Positions 19,761-28,737 of a stretch of 64,000 nucleotides of DNA are shown piece by piece. This DNA comes from SZAS-103 sp038316385 (GTDB lineage Bacteria > Pseudomonadota > Gammaproteobacteria > Xanthomonadales > Xanthomonadaceae): positions 25,159 to 89,158 of the forward strand of contig JBBQAN010000013.1 in NCBI GenBank assembly GCA_038316385.1, in the 5' to 3' direction. The notes beneath the pieces are model-generated. The model was not told the DNA's origin and ran no database searches. It saw only the letters and a program-made list of their open reading frames with translations. Each line of letters opens with the position of its first letter. Positions within the stretch are counted from its first letter, which is position 1. The position numbers and the translations under genes were made by a program.

Positions 19761-20540
19761 TCACTCCACCTGTTCCAGTACCTGATCCAAAGGCAACTCG
19801 GGATCATAACGCGGTGCGTTTTTCACTTGTTCGCGAGTGAGTTTGATCGCAACCATTCCTTCGAACCAACTCACATCGCGAATCGAATTCGGCGCGATGA
19901 GCATCTGATGCCCCAGCCACCAGTTGCTCGTGTACACGATGAGGTATCGGATCTCCCAAGTCCCTTGGTCGAACAAAAAGCCCTGCACATGACCGACCTC
20001 TCCGTCGGTTGCGTGGATGCGATAACCCGCCACTACCTTGCAACTGCGCAAGTCGGGATCGAGGGTCCGAACGATGCTGGCATCCACTGGCGCCACATCG
20101 GCAAGGGGCTCAACTTGATCGATGACCGGCAGTATCACAGCGGGCGTCGACACGAATTCAGGCATCGCCATCAAATAGGGACTTGGATAATTTCCTGCTC
20201 CCCAGAGGCCAGGACCGACCCAATAGAGCGGATAAAGGTAGTGTTCGAGGAACTCGCCTTCATGCTGCCGCGAAACCGGTTTCTCGGTATCGATGTCGGG
20301 ACTGTTGCTGACCTGATCCATGGTGATCGACGCGGGAAGAGTTCTCTCTTGCCAGTCCGGACTGCCTATACCGATCGGTGAAATCAGCACCTTTCGGCTG
20401 GATAGCCAGCTGCCAGTTTCGACAACAAGATAACGTATGACCCACGCATGATCGTCGAAGTAGAAATCCTTGATATGGCCGATGATGCCGTCGCTGGCAT
20501 GGACAGCGAAGTCGTGCAGCTCGTCGAGCTTGCGTAGCAT
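19761..20540 (-). CDS. Two-domain PRC-barrel protein
   Basis: A 259-aa protein with two PRC-barrel-like halves. One covers about residues 1-85 (DGIIGHIKDFYFDDHAW, RYLVVETGSW) and the other about 160-245 (DGEVGHVQGFLFDQGTW, RYLIVYTSNW). A linker rich in Pro, Tyr and Gly joins them. There is no signal peptide. Such proteins are common in stress or photosynthesis-related settings, but the partner is unknown. GGAGA lies six bases before the ATG. It is divergent from the SpoIIAA-like gene, and the 250 bases between hold no clear promoter that I can name. Confidence 0.85.
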   Translation of the reverse strand: MLRKLDELHDFAVHASDGIIGHIKDFYFDDHAWVIRYLVVETGSWLSSRKVLISPIGIGSPDWQERTLPASITMDQVSNSPDIDTEKPVSRQHEGEFLEHYLYPLYWVGPGLWGAGNYPSPYLMAMPEFVSTPAVILPVIDQVEPLADVAPVDASIVRTLDPDLRSCKVVAGYRIHATDGEVGHVQGFLFDQGTWEIRYLIVYTSNWWLGHQMLIAPNSIRDVSWFEGMVAIKLTREQVKNAPRYDPELPLDQVLEQVE

Positions 20541-20791
20541 GAGATATCTCCGTTGAGCGATGGGAACAAGCGCTGCATCCGAGAATGAACCACGACCGGA
20601 GCTACGGTCTGTTCGCTAGGCAACGCAACGCATGAAGTCGCGCAGGCTCGTCCGCTCCGTTACGCTCCCGACGGTCCAATCCCGCACATGGAGCCGTTTA
20701 TGTGCGACACCGAACGGAACGTCACCAACGCCGCGAGTAGATTGGCTCTCGGCGTCGAGGACGACGCGAGAACATGAGAAGGAGAACCACC

Positions 20792-21538
20792 ATGCTCGAA
20801 CGAATGGAAAATCTTCCCGCCGGAATCGACGGTCTGAAGGCCGTCGGCACGGTCACCAAGGAGGACTACGAAAAGGTCTTTGAGCCCCTGCTGGATGATG
20901 CGCGTCGCGATGGGCGTCGTTTGCGCTTCCTCTACGAGATGGGAACTGAATTCGACGGATTTACACCAGGTGCCGCATGGGAAGACGCAAAGCTTGGCCT
21001 GCGTTCGATGCGACTTTTCGACGGCTGTGCCATGGTGACCGACATTGCCTGGATTCGCGAGTCGGCGAAGCTGGTTCGGTTCATCCTGCCTTGTCCTGTC
21101 CAGGTTTTCAGCAACGAGCAGCGCAAAGAAGCTATCGAGTGGCTTTCCGCACTCCCGGGAGGTGTCGCCACGTCGCACCGGCTGCTTCCGGAATCAGGGG
21201 TCATCGTCGTCGAGGTCAGCGCCCCTCTGCGCGCAACCGATTTTGATGCCATCGCGCTCACCGCGGACACCTGGATCCAGGCTCATGGAGACCTGCGCGG
21301 AATCGTCATTCATGCTCGCGAGTTCCCGGGCTGGGAAAGCCTGCACGGCTTCTTCAGGCACATGCGTTTCATCCGGAATCACCAACAGAAGGTCGCCAGG
21401 GTTGCCTTGGCAACAGACAGCAAGTTGGCCAGTCTCGCGCCTCGCATCGCCGAGTATTTCGTGAAAGCCGAACTGAAAGCGTTCAACTACGACGCACTTG
21501 AGAGCGCAATTGCGTGGGCAGCGGGATCGGCCGAATGA
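20792..21538 (+). CDS. Tandem SpoIIAA-like (STAS-fold) protein
   Basis: A 248-aa protein made of two SpoIIAA-like (PF11964) repeats, each about 120 aa. The first begins with IDGLKAVGTVTKEDYEKV. The second ends with the FVKAELKAFNYDALESAIAW block that closes this family. SpoIIAA-like single-domain proteins bind lipids or act as anti-anti-sigma-like modules; the role here is unknown. The ATG at 20792 has GAAGGAGA eight bases upstream, better than an in-frame ATG 18 bases earlier. It is divergent from the PRC-barrel gene. Confidence 0.85.
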   Translation: MLERMENLPAGIDGLKAVGTVTKEDYEKVFEPLLDDARRDGRRLRFLYEMGTEFDGFTPGAAWEDAKLGLRSMRLFDGCAMVTDIAWIRESAKLVRFILPCPVQVFSNEQRKEAIEWLSALPGGVATSHRLLPESGVIVVEVSAPLRATDFDAIALTADTWIQAHGDLRGIVIHAREFPGWESLHGFFRHMRFIRNHQQKVARVALATDSKLASLAPRIAEYFVKAELKAFNYDALESAIAWAAGSAE

Positions 21539-21567
21539 CCAGAGCCGCTGCCGCATCGATCATCTAC

Positions 21568-21585
21568 GCGACCATGCACGGTCGC
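21568..21585 (+). terminator. Possible weak terminator hairpin
   Basis: A perfect six-base stem (GCGACC/GGTCGC) with a six-base loop lies 30 bases after the SpoIIAA-like stop. It is followed by TGAAATTTTCTT. The stem is short and the T tract interrupted, so this is only a candidate. Confidence 0.3.
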
Positions 21586-21769
21586 TGAAATTTTCTTGTC
21601 GCTGGTGTGCGGTATCAGACAGACAAAATCGCGTCCGGCGCGCACGATGGAGTTGAAGGATCTTGCAACTATGCCGTACGGACGCGGCCACGCAGGGACT
21701 CGCGATGGGCCGCTAGGATGCGGCCTTCTTGCGAGCAGGAAGATGGATACAGGAGCAAGGAGCCATGTC

Positions 21770-22162
21770 ATGCAGCATCAATGGATTTACAGTTCAAGTT
21801 TTCTGCCCTATACGGGCGAACCCATCGAGTTCAGGCTCGAAGAACGCGAGCAGTCGATCACCGGAACCTTTGCCGACGGCGTCTTCCACTCGCATTTGGC
21901 CCGCTACAACCGAAGCAACGTAGGATCCTGGCGTAGCCTGGACAGCGCTCCATCGGCACAGCCGTTTGGAGCACCGACATCCACGACAGGCTCGTTCTCG
22001 CGAATCTTCCAGCGACTGAAAAACAGTATCTCCCGGAACCACGGCAACGACCTGATGACGCCGCCGCGCGATCGGATCAGAACCGTCGCGATAGCGCCAA
22101 CCGCATTGCCGAGGACCCACGCGATCGCGCGCGATATAGACAGCAATCAGATGTCGTCATGA
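21770..22162 (+). CDS. Small hypothetical protein
   Basis: A 130-aa unrecognised protein starting MQHQWIYSSSFLPYTGEPIEF. The first 50 residues, including REQSITGTFADGVFHS, look like a compact conserved beta-rich domain. The remainder is polar and low in complexity, and may be poorly conserved. The ATG is chosen because AAGGAG lies seven bases upstream. A competing ATG five bases earlier opens a frame with less protein-like composition. It lies among small stress-type genes of unknown role. Confidence 0.55.
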   Translation: MQHQWIYSSSFLPYTGEPIEFRLEEREQSITGTFADGVFHSHLARYNRSNVGSWRSLDSAPSAQPFGAPTSTTGSFSRIFQRLKNSISRNHGNDLMTPPRDRIRTVAIAPTALPRTHAIARDIDSNQMSS

Positions 22163-22272
22163 GCGCAACTTTTGCTTGCGATTTGCGTTGGCTGCTGTCA
22201 CGGTCATCAACATGCTGGAGATAGCGACAATCAGCATCCATCGGTTCATGGTCAACGATCAGGAGCAGCACG

Positions 22273-22503
22273 ATGCGCGGTGTCATCAAGTTCGATCTCT
22301 TCATCGCGTGCGTCGCATGTCTGGCATGGACGGCAGCCGTGGCCTTGGTCTACTTCCTCATGCCAAGGGCCAATTACAGCATCACCATGTTCGTCCTGAT
22401 CGGCGGAGCTGCCCTGCTGTTTCCGTGGGTCTTCATCGTCTGGACAATCCTGCACCGAGCGATGAGCAAAGCCGATGCGATCGCCAAATCCGACGACACC
22501 TGA
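22273..22503 (+). CDS. Small two-helix membrane protein
   Basis: A 76-aa protein with two hydrophobic helices, at about residues 8-30 and 37-60. A short charged C-terminus ends ADAIAKSDDT. GGAG is about nine bases before the ATG. No family is recognised. It ends tail-to-tail with NAD kinase. Confidence 0.7.
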   Translation: MRGVIKFDLFIACVACLAWTAAVALVYFLMPRANYSITMFVLIGGAALLFPWVFIVWTILHRAMSKADAIAKSDDT

Positions 22504-22568
22504 CCCATATCCGTAGCGGATGCAGGCCAATGCTGCTCAATGGCATGACAATGCCTGCATGATTACGA

Positions 22569-23339
22569 TCAACTCACGAACTGCTCGTTGAGAATCCGCT
22601 CCTCAAGATTGTGCTCCGGATCGAACAACAAGGTCACGCTGTGCGTCGTCGATTCGCGCACGCGGACTTCGGTGACATCGCGTACTTCGTGCGAATCGGC
22701 GGTGGCGCTCATCGGTCGCTTGTCGGGATCGAGCACTTCGAACAGCACTTCGGTATCCGAACGCAGCAGTGCTCCGCGCCAGCGACGTGGACGGAACGCG
22801 GCGATCGGGGTGAGCGCGATCACGTTCGATCCGAGCGGCAGGATCGGCCCGTGTGCGGAAAAATTGTATGCGGTGCTGCCGGCCGGCGTCGCCACCAGCA
22901 CGCCATCGCAGACCAGTTCGTCGAGCCGTGCGCGATCGTTGAGATGGATGCGAAGATGCGCGGCCTGGCGCGTCTGCCGCAGCAACGAGACTTCGTTGTA
23001 AGCAAGGGAGAACACCGTCGCGCCGGATTCGGTGATTGCGGTCATCTCCAGCGGCCGCAGGTGCGCAGGATGCGCGGCGGCGATGCGCTCGATGAGTCCA
23101 TCGGATTGATAGTGGTTCATCAGGAAACCGACCGCGCCGAGTTTCATGCCGTACACCGGCAATCCGCGCGGACCGTACCGATGCAAGGTCTGCAGCATGA
23201 AGCCGTCGCCGCCGAGCGCGCACAGCACATCGGCATCGTCTGGCTCGTGTTGGCCGTGTGCGGACTGCAATTCGGCAAGTGCGAGCTGCGATTCGGCTGC
23301 GCGACTGGCAAGGAAAGCGATGCGTGGCAATGCGGTCAT
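22569..23339 (-). CDS. nadK: NAD kinase
   Basis: Phosphorylates NAD to NADP in the cytoplasm. It is about 256 aa, at the short end for proteobacterial enzymes. The catalytic GGDG motif is at residues 43-46 (CALGGDGFML). The substrate-binding NE/N motif appears as AYNEVSLLR near residue 105, and the TPAGSTAYNFSAHGPI block near residue 137. The ATG at 23339 has GGAG six bases upstream. An ATG 12 bases earlier has no such site. Confidence 0.93.
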   Translation of the reverse strand: MTALPRIAFLASRAAESQLALAELQSAHGQHEPDDADVLCALGGDGFMLQTLHRYGPRGLPVYGMKLGAVGFLMNHYQSDGLIERIAAAHPAHLRPLEMTAITESGATVFSLAYNEVSLLRQTRQAAHLRIHLNDRARLDELVCDGVLVATPAGSTAYNFSAHGPILPLGSNVIALTPIAAFRPRRWRGALLRSDTEVLFEVLDPDKRPMSATADSHEVRDVTEVRVRESTTHSVTLLFDPEHNLEERILNEQFVS

Positions 23340-23395
23340 CGGCTGCTCCATGGCTCAGGGACAGCATAGCAACGTCGTGACGCGACTGGCGCGCG

Positions 23396-23436
23396 GATTC
23401 CGTCCATGGTTCGACATGCTCACCACGAACGGAATC
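23396..23436. repeat. REP-like palindromic intergenic element
   Basis: An imperfect inverted repeat between nadK and the glutamate dehydrogenase gene. The arms at 23396-23410 and 23422-23436 agree at 13 of 15 positions. The core, read on the minus strand, contains CCGTTCGTGGTGAGCATGTC. This resembles a palindromic intergenic sequence repeated many times in beta- and gammaproteobacterial genomes. Only one copy is in this window, so the repeat status rests on recognition. Confidence 0.6.
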
Positions 23437-23488
23437 AAGTCAGTCATCTCTGCACGTCATCCGGCCACTCGCAGCGCTCGTGGCGTTC

Positions 23489-23526
23489 GTACGGATGCGA
23501 ACCAGTGGTTCGCAATCAATCCGTAC
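23489..23526 (-). terminator. Long hairpin directly downstream of the glutamate dehydrogenase gene
   Basis: Arms GTACGGAT-GCGAACC and GGTTCGC-ATCCGTAC pair over 15 bases. The loop is three bases, and a five-base bulge lies in one arm. The hairpin abuts the stop codon of the minus-strand NAD-glutamate dehydrogenase gene. There is no T tract, so it may be a transcript-stabilising 3' hairpin rather than an intrinsic terminator. Confidence 0.45.
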
Positions 23527-26500
23527 TCACCCCCTTGATGCCAACTGCGACATCCGCTGCACGGCGACCGAAGCGGTTGGATAGTCCAGCGTCTTTTGGG
23601 CCGAAAGCTCTCTGAGCATCGACAGGGTAAAGCGCAGCGATTGGTCATCGCGATCGAGCCATGCCCTCACCTTTGCGTCCGCGGTCGCGCCCGGCATGCT
23701 GAGCGCTTGCGCCACCAGCGTGCGTTGCTGTGCCGCTAATTCGTCGCGCAGCACGCCACGCGCGACTGCATGCCAGCGGCCATCCACAGCGAGCGCATCG
23801 ATCTGCTGGGCGAGCCACGGCAAGCTCAACGCATCGCCGAGGCGGAAGTAGACCTTCGCGACATCCAGCGTCTTGAGCTTGCGCTCGCGCGCGAGCTCGA
23901 TGATGTCGCAGCACGGTTCGAGGTATGGCAACGCTGCGAGTTGCAGGGCGAGCGCGTTCGACAACCCCTTCGCTTTCCAGTCGCGAATGCTGGCCTCGTA
24001 CGCCGGGCGCTGCGACGCCGGCAGGATGCCTTCGCCCGCACGGATATCCTTGAAGCCGTCGTGATAGCGCTCGATCGCACTGGCAATGTCGGGAATCGCC
24101 CCGGAGCGCGACAGCAGCCAGCGCGTGAAAGTGCGCTGCATGGACCAGATCACCTGCAAGGCGTCGATCTGCGCCGACTCCGGCACCTTGCCGTCGAGCG
24201 CATCGATCTGCGACCACAGCGCGCGGACGTCGAGCGTTTCGCGGGTGATGGTGAACGCCTTGGCGACTTCGCCAGGCGTGCGACCGGTGTCTTCCTGCAT
24301 GCGCAACATGAAAGTCGCACCCATCCGGTTGACGGTGGAATTGGTGACGACCGTGGCGATGATCTCGCGACGCAGACGGTGACGCTGCATGTGCTCGCCG
24401 TATTTCTCGCGTAACGGCTGCGGGAAATAGCGGATGAGTTCGGCCGACAGGTATTTGTCCTCCGGTACATCGGAATTCAGCAATTGCTGGAAGATCACGA
24501 TCTTTGCGTACGACAACAGGATGCAAAGCTCCGGTCGCGTCAGGCCCTGTCCGCGCGCCTTGCGCGCCAGGAATTCCGCTTCCGAAGGAAGGAATTCAAT
24601 CTGGCGATCGAGCAGGCCCTGCGATTCCAGGGTGCGGATGAAATGTTGTTTCGAGCCCATCCTCGGCAGGCTCATCCGCTCCATCAGGCTCAGGGTCTGG
24701 TTCTGCCGATAGTTGTCGATGAGGACCAATTCGCCGACCTCTTCGGTCATCCGCGCGAGCAATGCGTTGCGTTTCGACTCGGTCAACTCGTTGCGTTTCA
24801 CCGCATCGTTGAGCAGAATCTTGATGTTGACCTCGTGATCGGAGGTGTCCACGCCGGCCGAGTTGTCGATGAAGTCGGTGTTGAGCAGCACGCCTGCGAA
24901 AGCCGCTTCGATGCGGCCGCGCTGGGTGAAGCCGAGATTGCCGCCCTCGCCAACGGTCTTGCAGCGCAGGTCGCCGCCGTTGACGCGTAATGCGTTGTTG
25001 GCGCGATCGCCGACATCGGCATTGGTTTCGGCACTGGCCTTGACATAGGTGCCGATGCCTCCGTTCCACAACAGATCGACGGGCGACTTGAGGATCGCCG
25101 AGATCAGTTCTGCTGGCGTCATCTGTTCGACGTCCACGTCGATATCGAGCGCGGCCCGCACTTGCGGCGTGATATGGATCGACTTCGCGCTGCGCGGGTA
25201 CAGCCCGCCGCCTTCGCTGATCAGGCTTTTGTCGTAGTCCTCCCACGACGAGCGCGGCATCGCGAACATGCGCTCGCGTTCGACGAAGGATTTTTCGGCG
25301 TCCGGATTCGGATCGAGAAGTATATGGCGATGATCGAACGCGGCGAGCAGACGGATGTGTCGCGACAGCAACATGCCGTTGCCGAACACGTCGCCGGACA
25401 TGTCGCCGATGCCGACACAGGTGAAATCTTCGGTCTGGCAATCGCGACCCATCGCGCGGAAATGGCGCTTGACCGACTCCCAGGCACCTTTCGCGGTGAT
25501 GCCCATGCCCTTGTGGTCGTAGCCGACCGAGCCGCCCGAGGCGAACGCATCGCCAAGCCAGAACCCATGCTCGATCGCGATGCCGTTGGCGATATCGGAG
25601 AACGTCGCAGTGCCCTTGTCGGCGGCAACGACCAGGTACGGATCGTCGTCGTCATGGCGAACAACGCGCGGCGGATGCACGGTTTTGCCGTCGACGATGT
25701 TGTCGGTGATATCCAGCAGCGCATTGATGAAGAGCTTGTAACAGGCGATGCCTTCGGCGAGTTGCGCGTCGCGATCGCCAGTCTTCGGTGGACGCTTCAC
25801 GTAGAAGCCGCCCTTTGCGCCGACCGGCACGATCACCGTGTTCTTCACCATCTGCGCCTTCACCAGACCGAGCACCTCGGTGCGGAAATCCTCGCGCCGA
25901 TCCGACCAGCGCAAGCCGCCGCGCGCGACCGGACCGAAGCGCAGATGCACGCCTTCCACGCGCGGCGCGTACACGAATATCTCGCGGTACGGACGCGGTT
26001 TCGGCAGATCCGGCACTTTCGACGCATCGAACTTGTAGGCGATGTACTCGCGCGGCTTGCCGTCGTGCAACTGATAGTAGTTCGTGCGCAAGGTCGCGCC
26101 GATCACGCCCATGTAGCTACGCAGGATGCGATCCTCGTCTAGGCTGGAGACCTCTTCGAGCATGATCGCGAGCGCGTCCATGCAGGCGTCGATTTGCGCA
26201 TCGCGATCGAGCCCGCGCGCATAGGCGACTTCCTCGATCAAGGTGCCGGCCGCGTGCTTCACGGTTTCCGGCGTAATTGCGTCGAGCTCGGCGCGCAACT
26301 TCTCGCGCGCGGCCTCGTCGATGCTGCCCTTGCCGTCCGCGCCGGCGCTGTGCGTCGGATCGAAACGCGACTCGAACAATTCCACCAGCAAGCGCGCGAT
26401 CAACGGATAACGGTTGAGCGTGGTTTCCATGTAGGTCTGCGAAAACGGCACGCCGGTTTGCAGCAGGTATTTGCAATAGCCGCGCAGCATCGCGATCTGG

Positions 26501-28584
26501 CGCCAGCTCAGCCGCGCAGTCAGCAGCAGGCGGTTGAAACCGTCGCTCTCGGCCGTGCCGGCCCAGATGTGCTCGAAGGCTTCCTCGAACGCGGCGCCGA
26601 CCGCCGCGATATCGACCTCGGCTGCGGTCTGCACTTCGAAATCCTGGATGTTGACGATCTCGCTGCCTTCCCTGCCGCCACCGAGATTGATTTCGTACGG
26701 ATGCTCGGCGACCACGCGCAGGCCCATGTTCTCCATCATCGGCAGCGCGTCGGACAGGTGAATCGCATCGCCGTTGCGCAACAGCTTGAAGCGCAGCGCA
26801 TCGGAATTGTTCGGATCGCGGTATAAGCGCTGCTCGAGGTCGAACGGTCCTTTCAGGCGTTCGATCTGGCGCAGGTCGGCCACGGCCCCCGCCGGCGTCA
26901 CCGCTTCGACATAACTCGCAGGCAACGTCGTCACATAGCGCGTCGCAAGCCGCATGCCTTCATCTTCGCCATTCGCCGCGACCAACTCGTCGCGCAATTC
27001 ATCGCGCCAGTTGCGTACCACTCTTGCAATCTGCGCTTCGAGTTCTTCGACGTCGATATCGACGTCCGCACCCGGCTTGGATCGGATGATCAGGTGCATC
27101 TGCGCCAGCGACGATTCGCCGACATGGAACGTCATATCGACACGATCCCCGTGCAGCGCATCGGTGAGCAAGGCCGAGATGCGGTTGCGATTGTCGGTGT
27201 TGAAGCGATCGCGCGGGATATAGGCCAACGCGGAGAAGAAACGCCCATAACGGTCGCGACGCAGGAACAGCTTGCTGCGGCCGCGGTCCTGCACGCCGAG
27301 CACGCCCATGGCGGTGCGATACAACTGATCGGCGCTGGACTGAAACAACTCGTCGCGCGGCAAGGTTTCGATGATGTGCCGCAGCGCCTTGCCGTTGTGG
27401 CTGCTCTCGCCGTAACCCGATCGCTGCATGACTTCCTGGTAGCGCTGGCGTATCACCGGGATGTCCCAAGGCCGGCGGTTGTAGGCACTGGATGTGTAAA
27501 GGCCGAGGAAACGATGCTCGACCGCGGCCTTGCCGTTCTCGTCGTAAACCAGCACGCCGATGTAATCCATGTAACCAGCGCGATGCACGGTCGCGCGCGA
27601 ATTGGTCTTGGTCAGGATCAGCGCTTCGGATGCTCCGCCCGGCTGATTGGCCGCGAGCGCCGTAGTCGGGCGCGGCCGGTTGTGGCGCAGGTCGCTGCGC
27701 AGCAGGCCGAGGCCGCTGCCTTCGACCGCGACCAGCATCTCGGCCTTGCCCTGCTTGACGACCTTGTACTCGCGATAGCCGAGAAAGGTGAAATGATCGT
27801 CGGCCGCCCAGCGCAGGAAGGCTTCGATCTCGTTGCGCTGCGCGGCGTCAATAGGCATTGGACGCATCGGCAATTCATCGACGATCCGTAGCATCTGATT
27901 ACGCATCGCCGACCAGTCGTCGACGCTCGCGCGCACATCCGACAGCACCGACAACACCTGTGCCTGCATCTGCTTGAGGGCGGCCGCATCGTGCTGGCGC
28001 TCGACTTCCAGATGGATGATCGATTCGGCCTTTCCGTTGCCCACGCCGGTCAGCTTGCCGCGGCCATCGCGCGTCAGCAGCGGCACCGGGTGCATCAACA
28101 TGTGCACGCTGAGCCCGTCCTGCGTCATCGCCAGGGTGACGGTATCGACGAGGAATGGCATGTCGTCGTTGACGATCTCGATGACCGTACTCGGTGACGA
28201 CCATCCATCGCGCGCCTGTTCCGGATTGAACACGCGCACCACTGCCGTGCCGATCTTGCGCGTCTGCAAAAGCGCATACAGGCCATCGGCGATAGCCAGC
28301 CAATCGGCGGCTGCGCGCGCAGCCAGGTCGTCGGCGGACACGCGGTCGAACAAGCGCTCGGCAAATCGAAGATAGTCGGCATTCTTTCCCATCGGCCCGC
28401 GCTTGATGGCGGCAAGCAGACTGAAAGGATTCGCCAGTTTCGCAGCAATCGATTTCGCTGTGGATGCTTTCGATCCACGCGCCATCGCGGCGACAGCTTT
28501 CGGCGCGGACGATTTCGATGCAGCCGTTTTCGGATCGGCAAGTTTCGGATCGGAGCCGGCAGGTATTTTCGCAGTCTTTTTCAC
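23527..28584 (-). CDS. gdhB: NAD-specific glutamate dehydrogenase, large (GDH180) type
   Basis: Deaminates glutamate to 2-oxoglutarate with NAD; in bacteria this large type is mainly catabolic. The protein is about 1685 aa with the long N-terminal ACT-like regulatory part, the catalytic core and the long C-terminal part of the GDH180 family. The glutamate-binding lysine block PVGAKGGFYVKRPP lies near residue 918. The FTCVGIGDMSGDVFGNGMLLS block and the IDNSAGVDTSDHEVNIKILL block are highly characteristic. An Ala/Lys-rich N-terminal tail precedes the first conserved block. The start is uncertain: GTG at 28584 is preferred, TTG at 28614 is possible. Confidence 0.95.
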   Translation of the reverse strand: MKKTAKIPAGSDPKLADPKTAASKSSAPKAVAAMARGSKASTAKSIAAKLANPFSLLAAIKRGPMGKNADYLRFAERLFDRVSADDLAARAAADWLAIADGLYALLQTRKIGTAVVRVFNPEQARDGWSSPSTVIEIVNDDMPFLVDTVTLAMTQDGLSVHMLMHPVPLLTRDGRGKLTGVGNGKAESIIHLEVERQHDAAALKQMQAQVLSVLSDVRASVDDWSAMRNQMLRIVDELPMRPMPIDAAQRNEIEAFLRWAADDHFTFLGYREYKVVKQGKAEMLVAVEGSGLGLLRSDLRHNRPRPTTALAANQPGGASEALILTKTNSRATVHRAGYMDYIGVLVYDENGKAAVEHRFLGLYTSSAYNRRPWDIPVIRQRYQEVMQRSGYGESSHNGKALRHIIETLPRDELFQSSADQLYRTAMGVLGVQDRGRSKLFLRRDRYGRFFSALAYIPRDRFNTDNRNRISALLTDALHGDRVDMTFHVGESSLAQMHLIIRSKPGADVDIDVEELEAQIARVVRNWRDELRDELVAANGEDEGMRLATRYVTTLPASYVEAVTPAGAVADLRQIERLKGPFDLEQRLYRDPNNSDALRFKLLRNGDAIHLSDALPMMENMGLRVVAEHPYEINLGGGREGSEIVNIQDFEVQTAAEVDIAAVGAAFEEAFEHIWAGTAESDGFNRLLLTARLSWRQIAMLRGYCKYLLQTGVPFSQTYMETTLNRYPLIARLLVELFESRFDPTHSAGADGKGSIDEAAREKLRAELDAITPETVKHAAGTLIEEVAYARGLDRDAQIDACMDALAIMLEEVSSLDEDRILRSYMGVIGATLRTNYYQLHDGKPREYIAYKFDASKVPDLPKPRPYREIFVYAPRVEGVHLRFGPVARGGLRWSDRREDFRTEVLGLVKAQMVKNTVIVPVGAKGGFYVKRPPKTGDRDAQLAEGIACYKLFINALLDITDNIVDGKTVHPPRVVRHDDDDPYLVVAADKGTATFSDIANGIAIEHGFWLGDAFASGGSVGYDHKGMGITAKGAWESVKRHFRAMGRDCQTEDFTCVGIGDMSGDVFGNGMLLSRHIRLLAAFDHRHILLDPNPDAEKSFVERERMFAMPRSSWEDYDKSLISEGGGLYPRSAKSIHITPQVRAALDIDVDVEQMTPAELISAILKSPVDLLWNGGIGTYVKASAETNADVGDRANNALRVNGGDLRCKTVGEGGNLGFTQRGRIEAAFAGVLLNTDFIDNSAGVDTSDHEVNIKILLNDAVKRNELTESKRNALLARMTEEVGELVLIDNYRQNQTLSLMERMSLPRMGSKQHFIRTLESQGLLDRQIEFLPSEAEFLARKARGQGLTRPELCILLSYAKIVIFQQLLNSDVPEDKYLSAELIRYFPQPLREKYGEHMQRHRLRREIIATVVTNSTVNRMGATFMLRMQEDTGRTPGEVAKAFTITRETLDVRALWSQIDALDGKVPESAQIDALQVIWSMQRTFTRWLLSRSGAIPDIASAIERYHDGFKDIRAGEGILPASQRPAYEASIRDWKAKGLSNALALQLAALPYLEPCCDIIELARERKLKTLDVAKVYFRLGDALSLPWLAQQIDALAVDGRWHAVARGVLRDELAAQQRTLVAQALSMPGATADAKVRAWLDRDDQSLRFTLSMLRELSAQKTLDYPTASVAVQRMSQLASRG

Positions 28585-28737
28585 GCAAGTTCTTCGGTGC
28601 GGGCGAAGTTGCAAGCATACCGGCTGTGACCGATCTACGGCCAGCGTGTTGACTCGCAGTGGCCAGGTACAGCGACCTTGCTGAACTGCCCTACGGTTTC
28701 CACGCGCGCTTTTCGGCCGAACGGATACAATCGGCGC

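Noticed and set aside
21607..21936. Alternative frames for the small protein at 21.8 kb
   Set aside because: They are Arg/Ser-rich and lack a suitably spaced ribosome site, whereas the chosen frame begins with a structured, plausible domain.
25162..26142. A 326-codon open frame opposite the glutamate dehydrogenase gene
   Set aside because: It is an antisense shadow of conserved catalytic sequence and shows no recognisable domain.
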